A DNA stretch of 64,000 nucleotides from Sacculina carcini (taxonomy: Eukaryota; Arthropoda; Thecostraca; Sacculinidae): contig CAJZIA020000002.1 in NCBI GenBank assembly GCA_916048095.2, forward strand, positions 88,871-152,870, read 5' to 3'. The notes beneath the pieces were generated by a model that did no database searches, was not told where the DNA came from, and saw only the letters and a list, made by a program, of their open reading frames with translations. A program made the translations under genes and the position numbers. Of the stretch, positions 12,301 to 23,189 are shown one piece after another; the stretch's first letter is position 1, and each line of letters begins with the position of its first letter.

Positions 12301-15300
12301 ATCATTTAAATCCCCTCTTTATAGATACATTTAATTCGCCCGTCGTGCGGAACAGTTTATAAAATATAATTAATATTCAATTTTATAAAAAAAATTAGTT
12401 CAAATTGAAAAAGAAAAAACCAAACCCATAGGAAAGTTTTAGCCAATATAATAGTCTAAATGTGAAATTTATGTTTCAATTTAGAAAACATGTTTTTCCA
12501 CAACCCGCCTCATATTTAAAGCTGCCCGTCGTGCGGGATAATTCAGAGCTCAAACACGAAACAAACACAAAGAAAATTGATGAAAAACGACCAATAGAAA
12601 AAGTCAAATTTGTAAATTCTTGTTTAAATTATTGACGATGTTTTTCTCTCAACACTGCTCAAATTCACACCCGTCCTTCGTGTGTAGTAATTCAGAAGTG
12701 TAACACTATCAAAACAATGAAACATCTCTATAATTCCAGATTAGTGCTTCCTCTAAAACAGCATATGCATATAGTTGGCATTGCATGATATTACAACCCG
12801 TATCCTTATGCAACTTAGGCGTATGCAACTTGAAATTAAACCCAATTAAATTACACAGTAAAATTCAGTAGCTTACTTTGTTCCAAGTAGCATTTTACCC
12901 ACCCGTCGTGCGGAACAATTCATGTGTAAATATTGAGGACAATAAAGACTTGCTATACAGTATAGTGTAGCATTAATTAAACTGTACCCAATAAAACCAC
13001 ACCATCCATGCTTGGAGATAATATGATGCATTCTTAGTTGTGATTGGGCTTCAGTGAAATTTAATCGGTGTATATTCCTGTGTAATCGCAAGTGAGCATA
13101 ATAGCTGTCAAATTGGCAATATGTCTTTTTGACTTTACACCGCCGTAACTCCCTTCAGATACCCGCCCGTCGTGCGGAACAATTCATAAAGTAAAATTCA
13201 TGTTCAATCCATAAAATAAACTGAATACAAATAAAAAAGCAAAAAATTTAATTTAAGCTGTATATAAGTTCACCAATAAAAAACTCAAAATGTGAATATT
13301 TTAAATTTAAATTTGACAAGATATTATAACCAAATCCGCCTCATATTTGAGCCTGCCCGTCGTGCGGAATAATTCAGAACACAAACACATAACAAACAAT
13401 GGAAATTCTAGCATATAAACCGGCCCGTCGTGAGGAACAATTCATACCATGAAATTTTTATTCAATTTATAAGAGAAAATAAATATGAATTAATAAGGAA
13501 AAGAGTATACCCATAAAAAGTCTAAATCTCTATATTTTTATAGTATTTTGACAAAATAGTTTGCCTAAACCGCCTCATATTTAAACCTGCCCGTCGTGCT
13601 GAATAATTCAGAACTCAGACACAAAACAATGAAAAATGACTAATTTTTTATCATACTGTTTTCAAAATATATTTATAACTTAACATCACCATCTAGCATT
13701 AAAACCGGCCCGTTGAGCAGAACAATAAATAAAGTATAAGGAATATTGAATTAATAAAAAACCATTAGAAAAGAAAAAAAAACCCATAAGAAGTCTTAAC
13801 CAATAGAAAAGTCTAAATATGAATGTTCTTATTTTAGATGTGGCAAAATATTTTCCCTCGAGCAGCCTCGTAATTAAACCCGCCCCTCGTGCGGGACTAT
13901 AAATAAAATATAATGAATCAAAAAGCAAAAAGTTTATCCAATAGAAAAATATATATTTGTAAATTCTTGTTTTAATTATTGACGAAGTTTTTCCCTCAAC
14001 ACTGCTCAAATTCACACCCGTCCTTCGTGTGTAGTAATTCATAAGTGTAACACTATCAAAACTATGAAACCTGCTGTCATCTCTATAATTCCAGATTTAT
14101 GCGTCCGCTAAAACAGCATATTCATATAGTTGGCATTGCATGATATTACAACCCGTATCCTTATGCAGCTTAAGCGTATGCAACCTGAAATTAAACCAAT
14201 TAAATTACACAGTAAAATTCAGTAGCTTACTTTGTTCCAAGTAGCATTTTACCCGCCCGTCGTGCGGAACAATTCATGTATAAATAATGAGGACAATAAA
14301 GCCTTTCTATTCAGTATAGTGTAGCATTAATTAAACTGTACGCAATAAAACCACACCATCCATGCTTGGAGCTAATATGATGCATTCTTAATTGTGATTG
14401 GGCTTCAGTGAAATTTAATCGGTGTATATTCCTGTGTAATCGCAAGTGCGCATAATAGCTGTCAAATTGGCAATATGTCCTTTTGACTTTACACCGCCGT
14501 AACTCCCTTGAGATACACTTTGGAAAATTACAAATTAAACCGTATTGTAGAAAACAAAATTTCTAGCACGATGGTATAATTAATTTTAATGTATGACAAA
14601 CAGTTCCTGAGAAATGGGTAGAAAAATGAATAAATTTTAGTCACCCGGTGTTCAAGTGTAATTTTGGATGTATTTGAGAATTTTGCCAATTTTACACGTT
14701 TTTTGTATCATTTGTGGGTATAAATTATACCTTTTCTTGTAGAACACAAAATTTTCTACACATTAGTATATTCCTGTGTAATCGCAAGTGCGCATAATAG
14801 CTGTCAAATTGGCAATATGTCCTTTTGACTTTACACCGCCGTAACTTCCTTCAGATACACTTTGGAAAATTCAGAATTATACTGTATTGTAGAAAACAAA
14901 ATTTTTAGCAGGATGGTATATTTAATTTTGATGTGTGACAAATAGTTACTGAGAAATAGTAGAAAAATGAATTAATTTTAGTCACCCGGTGTTCAAGTGT
15001 AATTTTGGATGTATTTGAGAATTTTGCCAATTTTACACATGTTTTGTATCATTTGTGGGTATAAATTATAGCTTATCTTGTAGAACACAACATTCTCTAC
15101 ACAGTAGTATATTCTTGTGTAATCGCAAGTGCGTAAATTGTGATTGGACTTCAGTGAAATTAAATCAGTGTATATTCCTGTGTAATCGCAAGTGCGCATA
15201 ATAGCTGTCAAATTGGCAACATGACATTTTGACTATACACCGTCGTAACTCCTTTAGATACATTTTGGAAAATTAAAAATTCTACCGTATTGTAGAAAAC

Positions 15301-16560
15301 ATAATCTCTAGCACGATGGTATAATTCATTTAAATTTGTGACAATTAGTTTTTGAGAAATAGGTAGAAAAATGAATTAATTTTAGTCACCCGGTGTTCAA
15401 GTGTAATTTTGGATGTATTTGCGAATTTTGCCAATTTTACACGTTTTTTTGTATCATTTGTGGGTATAAATTATAACTTATCTTGTAGAACACATAATTA
15501 TCTACACAGTAGTATATTCCTGTGTAATCGCAAGTGCGCATAATAGCTGTCAAATTGGCAATATGTCCGTTTGACTTTACACCCCCGTAACTTCCTTTAG
15601 ATACACTTTGGAAAATTAAGAATTATACCGTATTGTAGAAAGCAAGATTTCTAGCACGATGGTATAATTTATTTTTATGTGTAACACATAGTTATTGAGA
15701 AATAGTAGAAAAATGAATTAATTTTAATCGCCCGGTGTTCAAGTGTAATTTTGGATGTATTTGAGAATCTTGCCAATTTTACGTTTTTGGTATCATTTGT
15801 GGGTATAAATTAAAATATTTCTTGTAGAACACAAAATTCTCTACACAATAGTATAATTTTTATAGCTGTAACTCTGCTGGTTTATAAGGAATAGATAGGG
15901 GAATATTGACCAAAATATTCGCGTTTTTAGTGCTAATTTTGCCTTTTTGACTTTGTCATTATGACTTCACACCGCCGTAACTTTTTTTAATACACTTTGG
16001 AAAATTGAAAATTATACCGTGCTGTAGAAAACAAAATTTCCAGCATGATGGTAATATTTATTCAGATGTGTCATAGTTAGTTGCTGAGAAATAGAGAAAA
16101 AAGTACAGAAAATCGGACGCGTCGAGCTTAAATATAATTTTGAATGTAGACTGAAATTTTGTCATTTTTACATATTTTATATTTAATTTTTGGATATGAA
16201 TTATAGCCTACCGAGTATAACAGAATATTTTCTACACTGTGGTATAATCTGTTTGGCTGTACCATTTCTGGTTTATGAGGAGTAGATGTAGGAATATTGA
16301 CCAAAATTTTCGCATTTTTCAGGGTTCATTTTGTCTTTTCACCGCGATAACTTTTTTTAGTTTCATTTTTAAAATTTGAAATTTATCCTATCGTGTAGAA
16401 AACAAAAATTTACAGCGTAATGGTATATATTGTTTGCGGGTACATTAAGTGGTTACCGAGTAGCAGCTTGCTGAAAATGTGAACAAGGAGGGTGGGACAG
16501 ATAAACACACAGACAGACAGAGGATCTCTTTTATATATATAGATATATATATATATATAT
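9331..16560 (+). repeat. Higher-order tandem repeat, expanded copy 3
   Basis: This third copy starts at the same CTAGCATTAAAACC joint but is about 7.2 kb long. Extra material includes a diverged leader at 9340-9865, a duplicated 120-bp piece near 11.2 kb, and an inserted block of GCCCGTCGTGCGGAA-type sub-units at about 13.16-14.42 kb. That block interrupts the hairpin region, which begins at 13.07 kb and resumes at 14.43 kb. It ends with the usual CAGACAGACAGAGGATCTC and TATATA, where a Penelope element is inserted. No gene is supported. Confidence 0.8.
14428..15860 (+). repeat. Tandem ~342-bp dimer monomers, array copy 3
   Basis: Four units are present, with the landmark near 14450, 14796, 15197 and 15537 (spacings 346, 401 and 340 bp). 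The 401-bp interval carries the same ~60-bp partial duplication seen in copy 1, so that variant is shared between non-adjacent higher-order copies. Confidence 0.8.
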
Positions 16561-16561
16561 A

Positions 16562-17760
16562 TTCTCATTCAGACAAACGAGATTAAACTGGATTGCCGCT
16601 TTGCAGGTTTCAATCTTCTTCTTTGCCGTTTGTTCGTTGTCGAGTGTGTGTTTATATAGGTCGTCAATTGTATGCGTTATTTTCACGCCTCGTGTATGCG
16701 CGCGGTGTGCGAAATTCGCACCTATGGTCGATGACGCCTATGGCTCACGCTACTGCGCGCCGCCGTTTGTGGCACCTCGCGCATGGGCGCGTCCAGCTCA
16801 CTGCTTGATGGGGGTCTTTGGGTGGGGAGAACACCATTTTCCTCCAATTGCACGTTGATTTTTTGGCTCATTGTTGTTATGTAAATTGCTTCCAAAAGTT
16901 TCAAGCGCCTGTTGTCAGTTCCGTGCGCCAATATATCTGTTCTTGCCACTATTTCTTCTCGACTAATCTTTGTGTTATGCGCCGATGCATTGTAGTTTTT
17001 GATAGCACCGTTGCTGAGATGGCAGGTCAAACGGTGCGACAGCGTTGTTGTTGTCATACCGATGTAGAAATGAGGTCCGCACCCCTCATCGTTTTCACAG
17101 GTGTACCGGTAGATAACATGATGTCGCTGCAGCTTGTCTGGCCTGTCATTGCATGCTTTGTTGCACAATATCAGACTCGATGTTTTTTGTGAACGATAAT
17201 AAATTATCAATTTCATCTTTTTTCTGATTCAGTGGGTCTCACATTCTTCTCATCAATCTCCTTCATGACGCGTTCGTCGATTTTGTGCGCAGAAGACATA
17301 AACTTTCTGTAGTACAAGGTGATCTGCTGTTGTGCGTCGCTCAAAGAGTTGGTCTCGAAATGTTTGTTCAGCGCTGCAGCAATCACGTCTGAAATTTGCT
17401 CGTTCGGATAGCCGTTGTTGAGCAGCACCTGTGTGACACGCTCGAGCTCTTTGTGCGTTGAAGCCCAGCTTGAGCAGTGTGTCAGTGCCCGACGGATGTA
17501 TGCGCTGATTGTAGATCGCAGATATCTTGTTGGACATTCACTGATGCCATTCAGACACAGTCCCATATTTGTCGGCTTGGTGTATACGTTTGTGCTAAAC
17601 TCTCCGCTATTCAGCTGTACTAGCACATCGAGAAATGCCAGCCGACCGTCGAGTGCGTTCTCGTGGGTGAATTTTAGTGACGTTTCTTCTTCGAAAGCAC
17701 GCTTGAGAGTGTCAATTTCGTCAGATGACTTCACTCGGCTAGAAGCTATATAGCTTATTT
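16562..17760 (-). pseudogene. Penelope-like element, 5'-truncated (RT thumb + GIY-YIG)
   Basis: Two overlapping reading frames, 17734-17213 and 17216-16722, form the C-terminal half of a Penelope-type protein. The first has the post-palm RT region with the family's FLDVLV and TNVYTKPTN-like motifs. The second has a linker (KLIIYYRSQKTS) followed by a GIY-YIG endonuclease: VIYRYTC, FYIGMT, a conserved Arg and His in LSHRLTCHL, and Glu in LLEAIYI. The frame switch near 17216-17225 lies at an A6 run, so a frameshift broke one original ORF. The RT palm with its catalytic aspartates is missing, so this is a dead 5'-truncated copy. Both edges abut TA microsatellites. Confidence 0.85.
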
Positions 17761-17774
17761 AAGCTAAGCTGAAG

Positions 17775-17775
<1 letters not shown>

Positions 17776-17835
<60 letters not shown>
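17776..17835. repeat. (TA)n microsatellite at the Penelope 5' edge
   Basis: About 60 bp of uninterrupted TA. A shorter TA run (16541-16562) sits at the other edge, so the Penelope copy lies between two halves of what was probably one TA tract. Confidence 0.9.
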
Positions 17836-17838
<3 letters not shown>

Positions 17839-18362
17839 GATCCTCTGTCTGTGTGTGTGTCTGTCTGTCCCACTCTTCTTGGTCCATTTTCTATGAGCTG
17901 TTTCTCGGTTATTATTGGGCGTACCTGCTAAAAATGTATACCATCATGTTGGAAATTTTCTTGTCTACACTTTAGGTTGAATTTTAATTTAAAAAAAAAA
18001 TAAAAAAAAAATATAGTGGTGAAAAAAACAAAATGAACCCTGAAAAATGCGCAAATTTTTGTAAATATTTTGCAGACTACTCTTCCTAAACCAGCGATGG
18101 TACAACTATACAAATTATACCATTGTGTAGAAAATTTTCTGTTCTACTCAACAAATTACAATAATACCCAAAAATTGAATATAAAACATGTAAAATGGAA
18201 AAAAATTCAATCTACATTCAAAATTGTATTTAAACTCCACGAGTCCGATTTTTTATACTTTTTTCTCTATTTCTCAAAAACAAATTATCACACATATAAA
18301 TAAATATTACCATCATGCTGGGAATTTTGTTTTCTACAACACGGTATAATTTTTAATTTTCC
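17836..18362 (-). repeat. Inverted fragment of the hairpin part of the array
   Basis: Read on the minus strand this is the terminal part of the 4.6-kb unit: hairpin monomers, then GGACCAAGAAGAGTGGGACAG, CAGACAGA-type microsatellite and TATATA. It is opposite in orientation to the array at 1-16560, making the Penelope copy the centre of a large inverted arrangement. It breaks abruptly near 18362 into an LTR-element gag fragment. Confidence 0.8.
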
Positions 18363-18371
18363 ATTGCGCAG

Positions 18372-18491
18372 CTAACACACCAGCGTGAGTCTATCGAGCC
18401 ATTCACTGATATCTTGACCGTCCGATCCGCTGAATTCTGGAATTAGGTGCAAGTCCATGCTGCTACCCAGCTCAACTTTATTCACAGCCAT
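18372..18491 (-). pseudogene. Truncated gag of a third LTR element related to A and B
   Basis: A 39-codon frame from an ATG at 18491 reads MDLHLIPEFSGSD...SEWLDRL, matching the gag N-termini of element A (MDMRLIPEYDGSQDPSEW) and element B (LDFRLVPEYDGTTDPSAW). It stops at a TAG and then runs into the inverted array fragment, so the rest of the element is missing. Unlike in A and B, the ATG lies about 35 bp downstream of the presumed LTR end, leaving a short leader that holds the presumed primer-binding site. Confidence 0.7.
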
Positions 18492-18524
18492 AGTCAGATG
18501 AGATCGAAAATATGCGTGTAGAAA

Positions 18525-18536
18525 GACGAAATAGCT
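18525..18536 (-). promoter_or_regulatory. Candidate primer-binding site of the third LTR element
   Basis: The minus strand reads ...CACA then AGCTATTTCGTC. Eleven of these 12 bases match the segment immediately inside the 5' LTRs of elements A and B. Here it is in non-coding leader, so its conservation cannot be explained by gag coding. The complement GCCGAAATAGCT is the 5' end of animal tRNA-Phe as I recall it. Confidence 0.5.
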
Positions 18537-18699
18537 TGTGGCACCCCGGCCGGACAACTGCAAAAGTCAGTCAGTACGAAGAACGATGATATTTGCAGAA
18601 CATTCAAAATAACCAATAACACGAAACTCGTTACTCACACTCATAATAAATAACACAGATTAGTGCGCACAATAATCCACTCGGATTCACAACACAATT

Positions 18700-19520
18700 C
18701 ATCACGCAGAATCGCTTCACCGAATTGCACCGAAACACCAAACAACCACTGTCGGAAGAGTAATCTGACAGTCGGAAGGGTAATCTGCTCACGCTGTTCA
18801 ATGTCACGTCGATACGTTTCACGCTCGGCGTCACATTGAACGTGAGCAGGATATCCCTCCGCAGCCACCTTCAACGCATAAAAATCGTTGATGTAGCCGG
18901 CAAACAACCATCCACGACCGTCATTGAACTGAGTGGTGGCTGGAAAGTGTAAAATTTGAAAATTTTCAACAGACGATAGCCCATGCTCAAAGCTTTTGCT
19001 ACTTCCAGTGACACCCAACTAGAAGTGAGACTGCGCTGCTCATTATCGTGCTCGCACACTATCCGACCGGTACAGAAGTCTTTGCCGTCGCCGACTTGCT
19101 GCTCGGAACAGCTCCTGTACAACGAAAATACGAGGCCCTCGTTCACTCGGGCCGGAAGGACTGGGAGGTGAATACTGCGAGGAGGTAGGATCCTACAGTG
19201 AACAATACCAAAGTGCTTGTGGAAATCGGAAACGGAAGGACGAAACAAAAACTCGGGATGACTAACCGGAAACTTGCCATACTTTAGAATATAGGGATAG
19301 AGGGAGCAAACATCTACATAGCGAATTTTTCGGTTTCAGAGCATTTTACAAAGTGACGAAACACCTCGGTTCTTCCGCCGTACAGTGCGTCGCGAACATT
19401 CATTGTCTCGACTGGACGCACAGATTCGGTGAAACGACGTTTGGCTTCGTCGTGCCCAATCATGACGTCGTACTCGCATTCCCAGATGGAAATTACTTCT
19501 GTATCCGACCGGGAGGCCAG
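18700..19520 (-). pseudogene. Polinton/adintovirus-type DNA polymerase B, palm segment (locus P1)
   Basis: Read downward, this continues the exonuclease segment after an in-frame TAA at about 19521. It carries WECEYDVM, then after a frameshift near 19.33 kb the motif A sequence DVCSLYP, then GIVHCRILPPR and LPVLPAR as in protein-primed family-B polymerases of Polintons and adintoviruses. A second frameshift lies near 18.95 kb, after which LFAGYINDFYALK and GYPAHVQ follow. Homology fades near 18.75 kb. At least one nonsense and two frameshift lesions make it a pseudogene. Motifs B and C do not follow here; they lie upstream at 20.7-21.1 kb. Confidence 0.8.
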
Positions 19521-20541
19521 TTATTCAAGGCGTTGTAGTGTGCGATCGTAGAGCTCCTTTGGTGTCCAACATCCGGTGTTCATCACCGAGCGACAGTTTT
19601 TGCTGACGCTTTTATTGCTCACCAGAGTGCCCGTGCCCATGGAAATAACACCCAAGAAAAGCATGTGATGGTCTCCCGCTATGGCGTAGCCGTCCACTTT
19701 GTACGGTACAATACGCACTTCACCAGAGTTCAGTGCGTGCTGGATATTGATACCGCGAGACGACGCCTCCAGCTCCAGCCACTGGATCGATTTATTTGAG
19801 TAGTTACCCGTTGGACGGTAGTGCAGCTGACTCGGAACCAAAGCCACAATGTTTTTGCGCGAATACTTTGACCGCCAGACAGTGTGGCACGCAGATGGTA
19901 ATGTGACACACTGTAACGGGTCTGTTTTCGTGACACTAATGAACTGGTCGCGGAAACGCATGGCGCCGAGACGAAGTACATTGACATCGTCTCGACAATA
20001 TGCACTCATTTCACGGCGGAAATCATATGTCTTGACAATTTGACTGGCATGCCAGGTCAGAAACTCGGCCCGCTGTTCGACCGACATACGATCCGCATCA
20101 AACATATCGAGTGTCGGGAACGGTCCAGCATAGGATTGTTGATCAGGAGTGTTCATCGTGTGAGGAAAGAAACCTTTACGGACAGGAATATTGAATGTTT
20201 TGGAAAATGTAGCGAGAGGCATAGGCAGAAAACTGAACGAATCAAGGAAATGAAGTTTGGAGTTGGGAAATTTGATGGAGAGGATTTTTAGACCGTTCAT
20301 TATGAGATCTGGCCACATGCCCTGACTCAGCGCATATTCCACGACCAAGTTGTTGTCACAGCCTTGTGCGTAATGCGCTATGACTTTGGCTTGATCGTGG
20401 GAAAACAACCATCGACCAAAGTCCTGCAGCGTATTCGGTCCGGAGTACACATACTCATGCTGGTTAGTGCCGCAAACAGAGCAAGGATCGGAGATATTTT
20501 CGAAGCAAGCAGAACAACAAATCTGACACACGCAATAGTTG
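19521..20541 (-). pseudogene. Polinton/adintovirus-type DNA polymerase B, exonuclease segment (P1)
   Basis: A 336-codon open stretch holds the 3'-5' exonuclease half: a Cys-rich lead (CQICC, CSVCG), AHYAQGCDNNLV (Exo II type), a KGFFPH...Y-G-FP segment, and YCRDDVNVLRLG (Exo III type), followed by SGEVRIVPYKVDGY. Near 19.6 kb the frame is shifted: the FLGCYFHGHG motif expected here is read out of frame before WTPKELYDRT resumes. The 5' edge at about 20541 is a sharp breakpoint against a duplicated internal segment; Exo I is not seen. Confidence 0.8.
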
Positions 20542-20544
20542 GGA

Positions 20545-20676
20545 ACATGACGGTAGTGTGCGATCGTAGAGCTTCTTTGGTGTCCGACAGCCGGTGTTCA
20601 TCGCCGAGCGGCAGTTTTTGCTGACGCTTTAATTGCTCACCAGAGTGCCCGTGCCCATGGAAATAACACCCAAGAA
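20545..20676 (-). repeat. Duplicated internal polymerase segment (FLGCYFHGHG to YDRT)
   Basis: About 120 bp here repeat 19535-19654 with about 90 percent identity. In this copy the frame encodes VVEFLGCYFHGHG, the motif that normally follows the exonuclease domain. It joins directly to the motif C segment on one side and to the exonuclease segment on the other, so it marks a rearrangement joint. Confidence 0.8.
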
Positions 20677-21076
20677 ACTCGACAACAGGTAAATTATGCT
20701 GTCGGTGTCGCAATAAATTAGTTGGTTAGACTGAAGCTTTTCCATAAAGGAATACAGATAGAGGCGGGCTTGAGCAGTAACAAAGGAGGCAAGAATAATG
20801 TTTGTTTTAAGCGGTCCAGTGACTGTCTCGTCTGTCTTGTGTTTGTGTGTTATGCGCATGACAGCGTCCTCTTCGTCAATCTCACCATCCTCTGAAGCGT
20901 CGGCCGACAGGAAAGGAATGAGATCACAGGCCGTGACGTCCAGAGCTGGATCATCAATCAACTCAAAGAAACGCTGTCGTGAAGTGACGAGTTCGGTCTG
21001 GTCGAGGTTGCAGCGCTGAGCCAACTTGCACCACTGGCTGTTGAGGCACAGCTTGGCCACAGCTCTCAGGCCTGAT
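20677..21076 (-). pseudogene. Polinton/adintovirus-type DNA polymerase B, motif B-C segment (P1)
   Basis: A 143-codon open frame (21060-20629) has AKLCLNSQWCKLAQR, the motif B region (the usual Gly is replaced by Cys), FVTAQARLYLY, and the motif C catalytic sequence YCDTDSIIYL. It belongs to the C-terminal palm, yet on the minus strand it precedes the exonuclease domain. The joint with the upstream N-terminal piece is at about 21076, next to a TAA. Confidence 0.8.
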
Positions 21077-21680
21077 TAATTGCAGCAGGCTTAAGCGGCT
21101 GCAGAAAGCATCGGTGTAGGGTGGTGGAAACCTCCTGCTTCGCAACCCGTTCCGTAATAAATGAACACAAGTATGTCCCACACACATGATGGTTTTTTGA
21201 GTGTAATTTGTATGTTATGTCACCACAAGTACGACATCCACGGCGCACACAACAATGAATATTCTTGTGGGCCGCGAAACCAGAGGCTGAGATGAAATTC
21301 AAATTACAATCGGGACAATGGACCAGAGCACCTTCCCTCACGCATTTTGTTGGAGATCCGCAGTCGTAGCATCCTCCGGCACAGGAGATCCGCAGTCGTG
21401 GCATCCTCCGGCATCCTCTTCATGCCTCGGCGGTGTCGTGCACTTTTGTCTGTGTTGTTGTGTATGTATATGGCAGCTGCCAGAGCTCGTGGAAGACAGT
21501 GAGTCCCGGCGATCCGAAAGAAACATTTCTTGTTGGTAAACCAGGCCTTCACGTCTCCCTTGAGCTTTAGCCTAGCAGCGCCGTGAATGTCGATGTCCAT
21601 GTGCGTCTGTTGTTTGATGTGTGTGACTGTGTGGTGTAATGTGGAGTTGTTGCTGATGAATGACGTGTTTGTTGACGTGC
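21077..21680 (-). pseudogene. Polinton/adintovirus-type DNA polymerase B, N-terminal segment (P1)
   Basis: Two frames, 21600-21304 and 21404-21066, join through a frameshift. The first reads MDIDIHGAARLKLKGD and [15 protein letters not shown], typical of the region before the Cys-rich part of metazoan Polinton polymerases. The second is Cys/His-rich (CYDCGSPTKC, CPDCNLNF, CCVRRGCRTCG, HRCFLQPL), a zinc-binding region that normally leads into the exonuclease. The first 200 bp match locus P2 at 46517-46716. About 250 bp present in P2 ([10 protein letters not shown] to [12 protein letters not shown]) are deleted here. Confidence 0.75.
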
Positions 21681-21825
21681 AAGAATTATGTCATAAGGGG
21701 CGGAGCCTAAGCCGTGCAAAACCTGTGACGTCATAAGGGGGCGGGGCGGCGTGCAAGAAAACCCTCCCCCATTCCCCCACAATGTGCAAATGTCACAAAG
21801 TGTACCGGCCTACTACTACGTGGGA
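21681..21825 (-). promoter_or_regulatory. CRE/GC-box promoter-like segment, P1 copy
   Basis: This matches the reverse complement of 41404-41570. Shared elements are TGACGTCA (CRE/ATF palindrome), GGGGCGGGGC (GC box), GCGGAGCCTA and GTGCAAAACCTGTGACG. In P2 the segment leads into the intact 214-aa ORF; here it is fused to the polymerase N-terminal fragment, suggesting a recombination joint. Confidence 0.55.
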
Positions 21826-22919
21826 GAACGTATTCTGTTCTTCGTTGCAGAATATATTCAACCTGTTCAAGACGTATTCGATTGATAGAACGGGAGTCAC
21901 AGTTCGTACTAATTGTGGTGTGGACTTTGTGCTTGTTTTTTGTTTGATGTTCCATGTGTTATCGTTAGTTCAATACACTTGTATACCCATGTTATAACTG
22001 CGGCTGAATTTATGCCTGATTTGTATTACGTACGTACCCTGTTTGTTTGTTTTGAGATCTCTCATTTTTGTGTTTACAAATTATATTGAGAGCTTAATCA
22101 TATTTAATTACGTGGTTCGATGTGGCTTACATGTTGGGTCTAGCAGGACAGTGGTGTCTGCTGAGATCGTGGATCTGTGGAGATCATGGGATCTGATGAG
22201 TTCGAAGACCATATAATGTCGTGAGGTCTGAGGACCCAGCTGTAGTATGAGGAACTCGGTAATATTTAAGTTTGACAGGCTTCAAGTATCGCGTGTATTG
22301 TTTAGAATATGTTATTGATTTTGTTGACGTTTCTCGACTGCCTGGCCGGCAAACCTCGAACTCGAACTTATAAGAATATCCATGGTAATAACCGAGTGCT
22401 TGCACATGTCATTGGTTTATCTGGATTTGTATAAATACTTTGTCATTTATGCGTCGCACTTTGCTCAATAATTAGAATCGGTCTCCAACTATCTGATGTA
22501 TTTGGAATTCGCCTCATTTATGTAGGCGGCCGGTAGGTGTGGCTGTGCATATTTTCAATGTGGTGTTTTGCAGTGATTGTTATGGTTTGTGGCGCGTTGC
22601 TAGCCCATAACAGGCTTGCGTATTCGGTGACAGATCTCATGCACTGTTTTCACACAGTGGCTGTATTGATACAATGATCAGGATTTTTTGTGACGTTTGA
22701 TCGAATGATCTTGATTTGTGTTGAAGTGTATCGATGTGTGTGGTGATTTTGTTTTGGGTATTTGTGATGTGCTGTTTGAATGACGTGTGTATCGGAATTA
22801 ATGTCAGGTATCATCAGTGGGTATGGTATGAGTGTGTTGTTGATTGCAATTGATGGCGCATAATTTTTCTGATTTCCAGTTAGTGATGAGTGCGGCTGTG
22901 GGTGTTTACTCCATCTAGA
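21826..22919. other. No recognisable gene
   Basis: Unassigned TG-rich sequence. A frame on the minus strand from 21955 into the P1 promoter region may be a viral-gene remnant, but nothing in it is recognisable. It could include LTR or flank of the gypsy element to the right. Confidence 0.5.
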
Positions 22920-22925
22920 CTAGAT

Positions 22926-22965
22926 CAGTGGTTCTTAGCTTGTGGGGAATTGCCCACTGGTGGGG
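22926..22965 (+). mobile_element. hAT-type terminal fragment
   Basis: CAGTGGTTCTTAGCTTGTGGGG resembles the terminal inverted repeat of the MITE at 26887-27063. Only one end is seen; it abuts the truncated gypsy integrase. Confidence 0.45.
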
Positions 22966-23066
22966 AATGGAAGCTTTGCCAAGCGGAAAGCTAAAGGTTG
23001 CACAAAAGGGCAAATATGTGGGTATTTATCAATTCAAAGTGGTTTATTTTTGCTTTTAATGACAAA

Positions 23067-23110
23067 TTAACATTCACATTAACATTTACATGAACATTTA
23101 CATTGATGTA
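23067..23110. repeat. 12-bp minisatellite
   Basis: Tandem ACATTAACATTC/ACATTTACATGA variants, about four copies, just beyond the point where gypsy integrase homology ends. Confidence 0.7.
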
Positions 23111-23189
23111 ACAATTGTATTTATCGAATATATCAGCGCTGTTGTGGAAAATGAAGATATGTATTTTTACGAAGTGGGGAAGTGCGAAT

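Noticed and set aside
197-16560. Regularly spaced repeats resembling a CRISPR array
   Set aside because: Spacing is irregular and long, the 'spacers' are themselves repeated, and the setting is eukaryotic satellite DNA.
17415-17753. 112-codon plus-strand ORF
   Set aside because: Shadow of the Penelope frames on the minus strand.
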